5,439 nucleotides of DNA from an uncultured Oscillospiraceae bacterium (GTDB taxonomy: Bacteria; Bacillota; Clostridia; Oscillospirales; Oscillospiraceae). The notes under the pieces are model-generated. The model worked only from the letters and a program-made list of their open reading frames with translations. It made no database searches and was not told the origin of the DNA. The position numbers and the translations under genes are program-made. The stretch spans positions 1 to 5,439 of the forward strand of contig CAKUJL010000110.1 of NCBI GenBank assembly GCA_934661715.1, in the 5' to 3' direction. Below, one piece after another: positions 4,713 through 5,439 of the stretch (its first letter is position 1; each line of letters begins with the position of its first letter).

Positions 4713-5439
4713 ACGCTATCCTCCAATTGCAGGCTCAGGCTCTCCCACTCGTCCATCATGCCGGAAAGCTTCGTCTCCTCTGCCTGCTTTTCCTCCATCA
4801 GCCGGGAAAGCTCCTGATAGTCCGCGCTGGCCGCCGCGATTTTTTCGTCGAACCCGGCGATCAGCGTCTCCTGCTTTTCAATGTCCCGCTCGAGCGCTTT
4901 GATCTTCTTTTCGATCGCCTTGCTGCCACCGGTATTTTTCGGCTTTTCCTTTTTCTCGCGCTTTTCCTTCACGGCGGGCACGGCCTGCATCGCCTCAAAG
5001 GCCTTGATCGAGCGGTATTTTTCGTAGCCGCATGGGAAATCGCGGATCGTCTGGTTCTCGAGCTCCCAGATGCGCGTGGCGAATTTGTCCACAAAATAGC
5101 GGTCGTGCGAGACAAACAGCAAAGCGCCCTCGTACTCCTCCAGTGCGTCCTCGACCCATTCTCTTGACGCGAGGTCCAGATGGTTCGTCGGCTCGTCGAG
5201 GATCAGGAGATTGATTTTCTCGTCCATCAGCATGCACAGCCGCAGCCGGGACTGTTCGCCGCCGGATAGAGCGCTCACGGTTTTGAACACATCCTCGCCC
5301 TCAAAAAGATACGCGCCGAGCCGGTCCCGCGCGGTCTGCACGGTGCAGTTCTTTTCATAGAGCATCGTATCGAGTAACGTCCGCTCGGGGTGATCGAAGT
5401 GGATGATCTGCGGCAGGTACGCCCACTTGACCGTGGGGC
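4709..5439 (-). CDS. ABC-F family ATPase, C-terminal part (5' end outside window)
   Basis: The reading frame is open through the right edge, so the N-terminal portion (first ATPase domain, linker and Walker A of the second domain) is missing. The visible 242 residues begin just after Walker A with WAYLPQ (Q-loop, fragment residues 5-10). They continue with the signature LSGGEQSRLRL (57-67), Walker B plus catalytic Glu in LLILDEPTNHLD (77-88) and the H-loop SHDRYF (110-115). A Lys/Glu-rich linker (about 155-172) leads to a C-terminal coiled coil (about 174-239). ABC-F proteins have no membrane domain; they bind the ribosome E-site region and influence translation, some of them giving protection from ribosome-targeting antibiotics. 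FEGEDVFKTVSALSGGE and the C-terminal coiled coil resemble the Bacillus YdiF/Uup branch more than dedicated resistance proteins; this is a judgement from motifs only. An ATG at 5365 lies inside the domain and is not the start. The stop overlaps the start of the YdcF-like gene. Confidence 0.93.
   Translation of the reverse strand, partial: PTVKWAYLPQIIHFDHPERTLLDTMLYEKNCTVQTARDRLGAYLFEGEDVFKTVSALSGGEQSRLRLCMLMDEKINLLILDEPTNHLDLASREWVEDALEEYEGALLFVSHDRYFVDKFATRIWELENQTIRDFPCGYEKYRSIKAFEAMQAVPAVKEKREKKEKPKNTGGSKAIEKKIKALERDIEKQETLIAGFDEKIAAASADYQELSRLMEEKQAEETKLSGMMDEWESLSLQLEDSV

Overview
The window looks like a piece of chromosome from a gut-type Clostridia bacterium, most likely of the Oscillospiraceae/Ruminococcaceae kind. 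This is an inference from three things: GC-rich coding sequence with short AT-rich spacers, strong AGGAGG-type ribosome binding sites and sigma-A-like promoters typical of Firmicutes, and a fold-back repeat (about 3753-3921) whose arms resemble palindromic repeats I associate with gut Clostridia. No phage, plasmid, CRISPR or classical defence genes are visible.

Layout. The left edge (1-171) is a divergent promoter region: one near-consensus promoter fires left out of the window, another drives an adenosine deaminase gene (172-1191, +). That gene ends at a bidirectional hairpin terminator (1201-1230). Converging on it from the right is a likely two-gene minus-strand operon: a cysteine-rich C_GCAxxG_C_C family protein (2042-2503) followed by an unrecognised three-segment membrane protein (1234-2004). 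Divergent from this operon is a radical SAM/SPASM enzyme (2619-3467, +). The two divergent promoters occupy the same -35 region (about 2562-2568).

A 519-base gap without a convincing gene follows (3468-3986). It holds an AT-rich stretch, a 17-bp perfect terminator hairpin (3652-3690) and the fold-back MITE-like repeat. The right end is a minus-strand operon running toward this gap: the C-terminal part of an ABC-F ATPase (4709 to beyond 5439), overlapping by 4 bases a YdcF/SanA-like membrane protein (3987-4712).

How the genes work together. The deaminase is a purine salvage enzyme and stands alone as a single-gene unit. The cysteine-rich protein and the radical SAM enzyme are both thiol or Fe-S related and are divergently arranged, which hints at shared regulation but does not prove it. 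The ABC-F protein (translation-associated) and the DUF218 protein (envelope-associated in known relatives) are translationally coupled, with no obvious shared pathway. I see no clear new multi-gene system. The best candidates for a second look are the fold-back repeat in the 3' region of the minus operon, the overlapping divergent promoters, the orphan radical SAM enzyme, and the unusual active-site residues of the deaminase.
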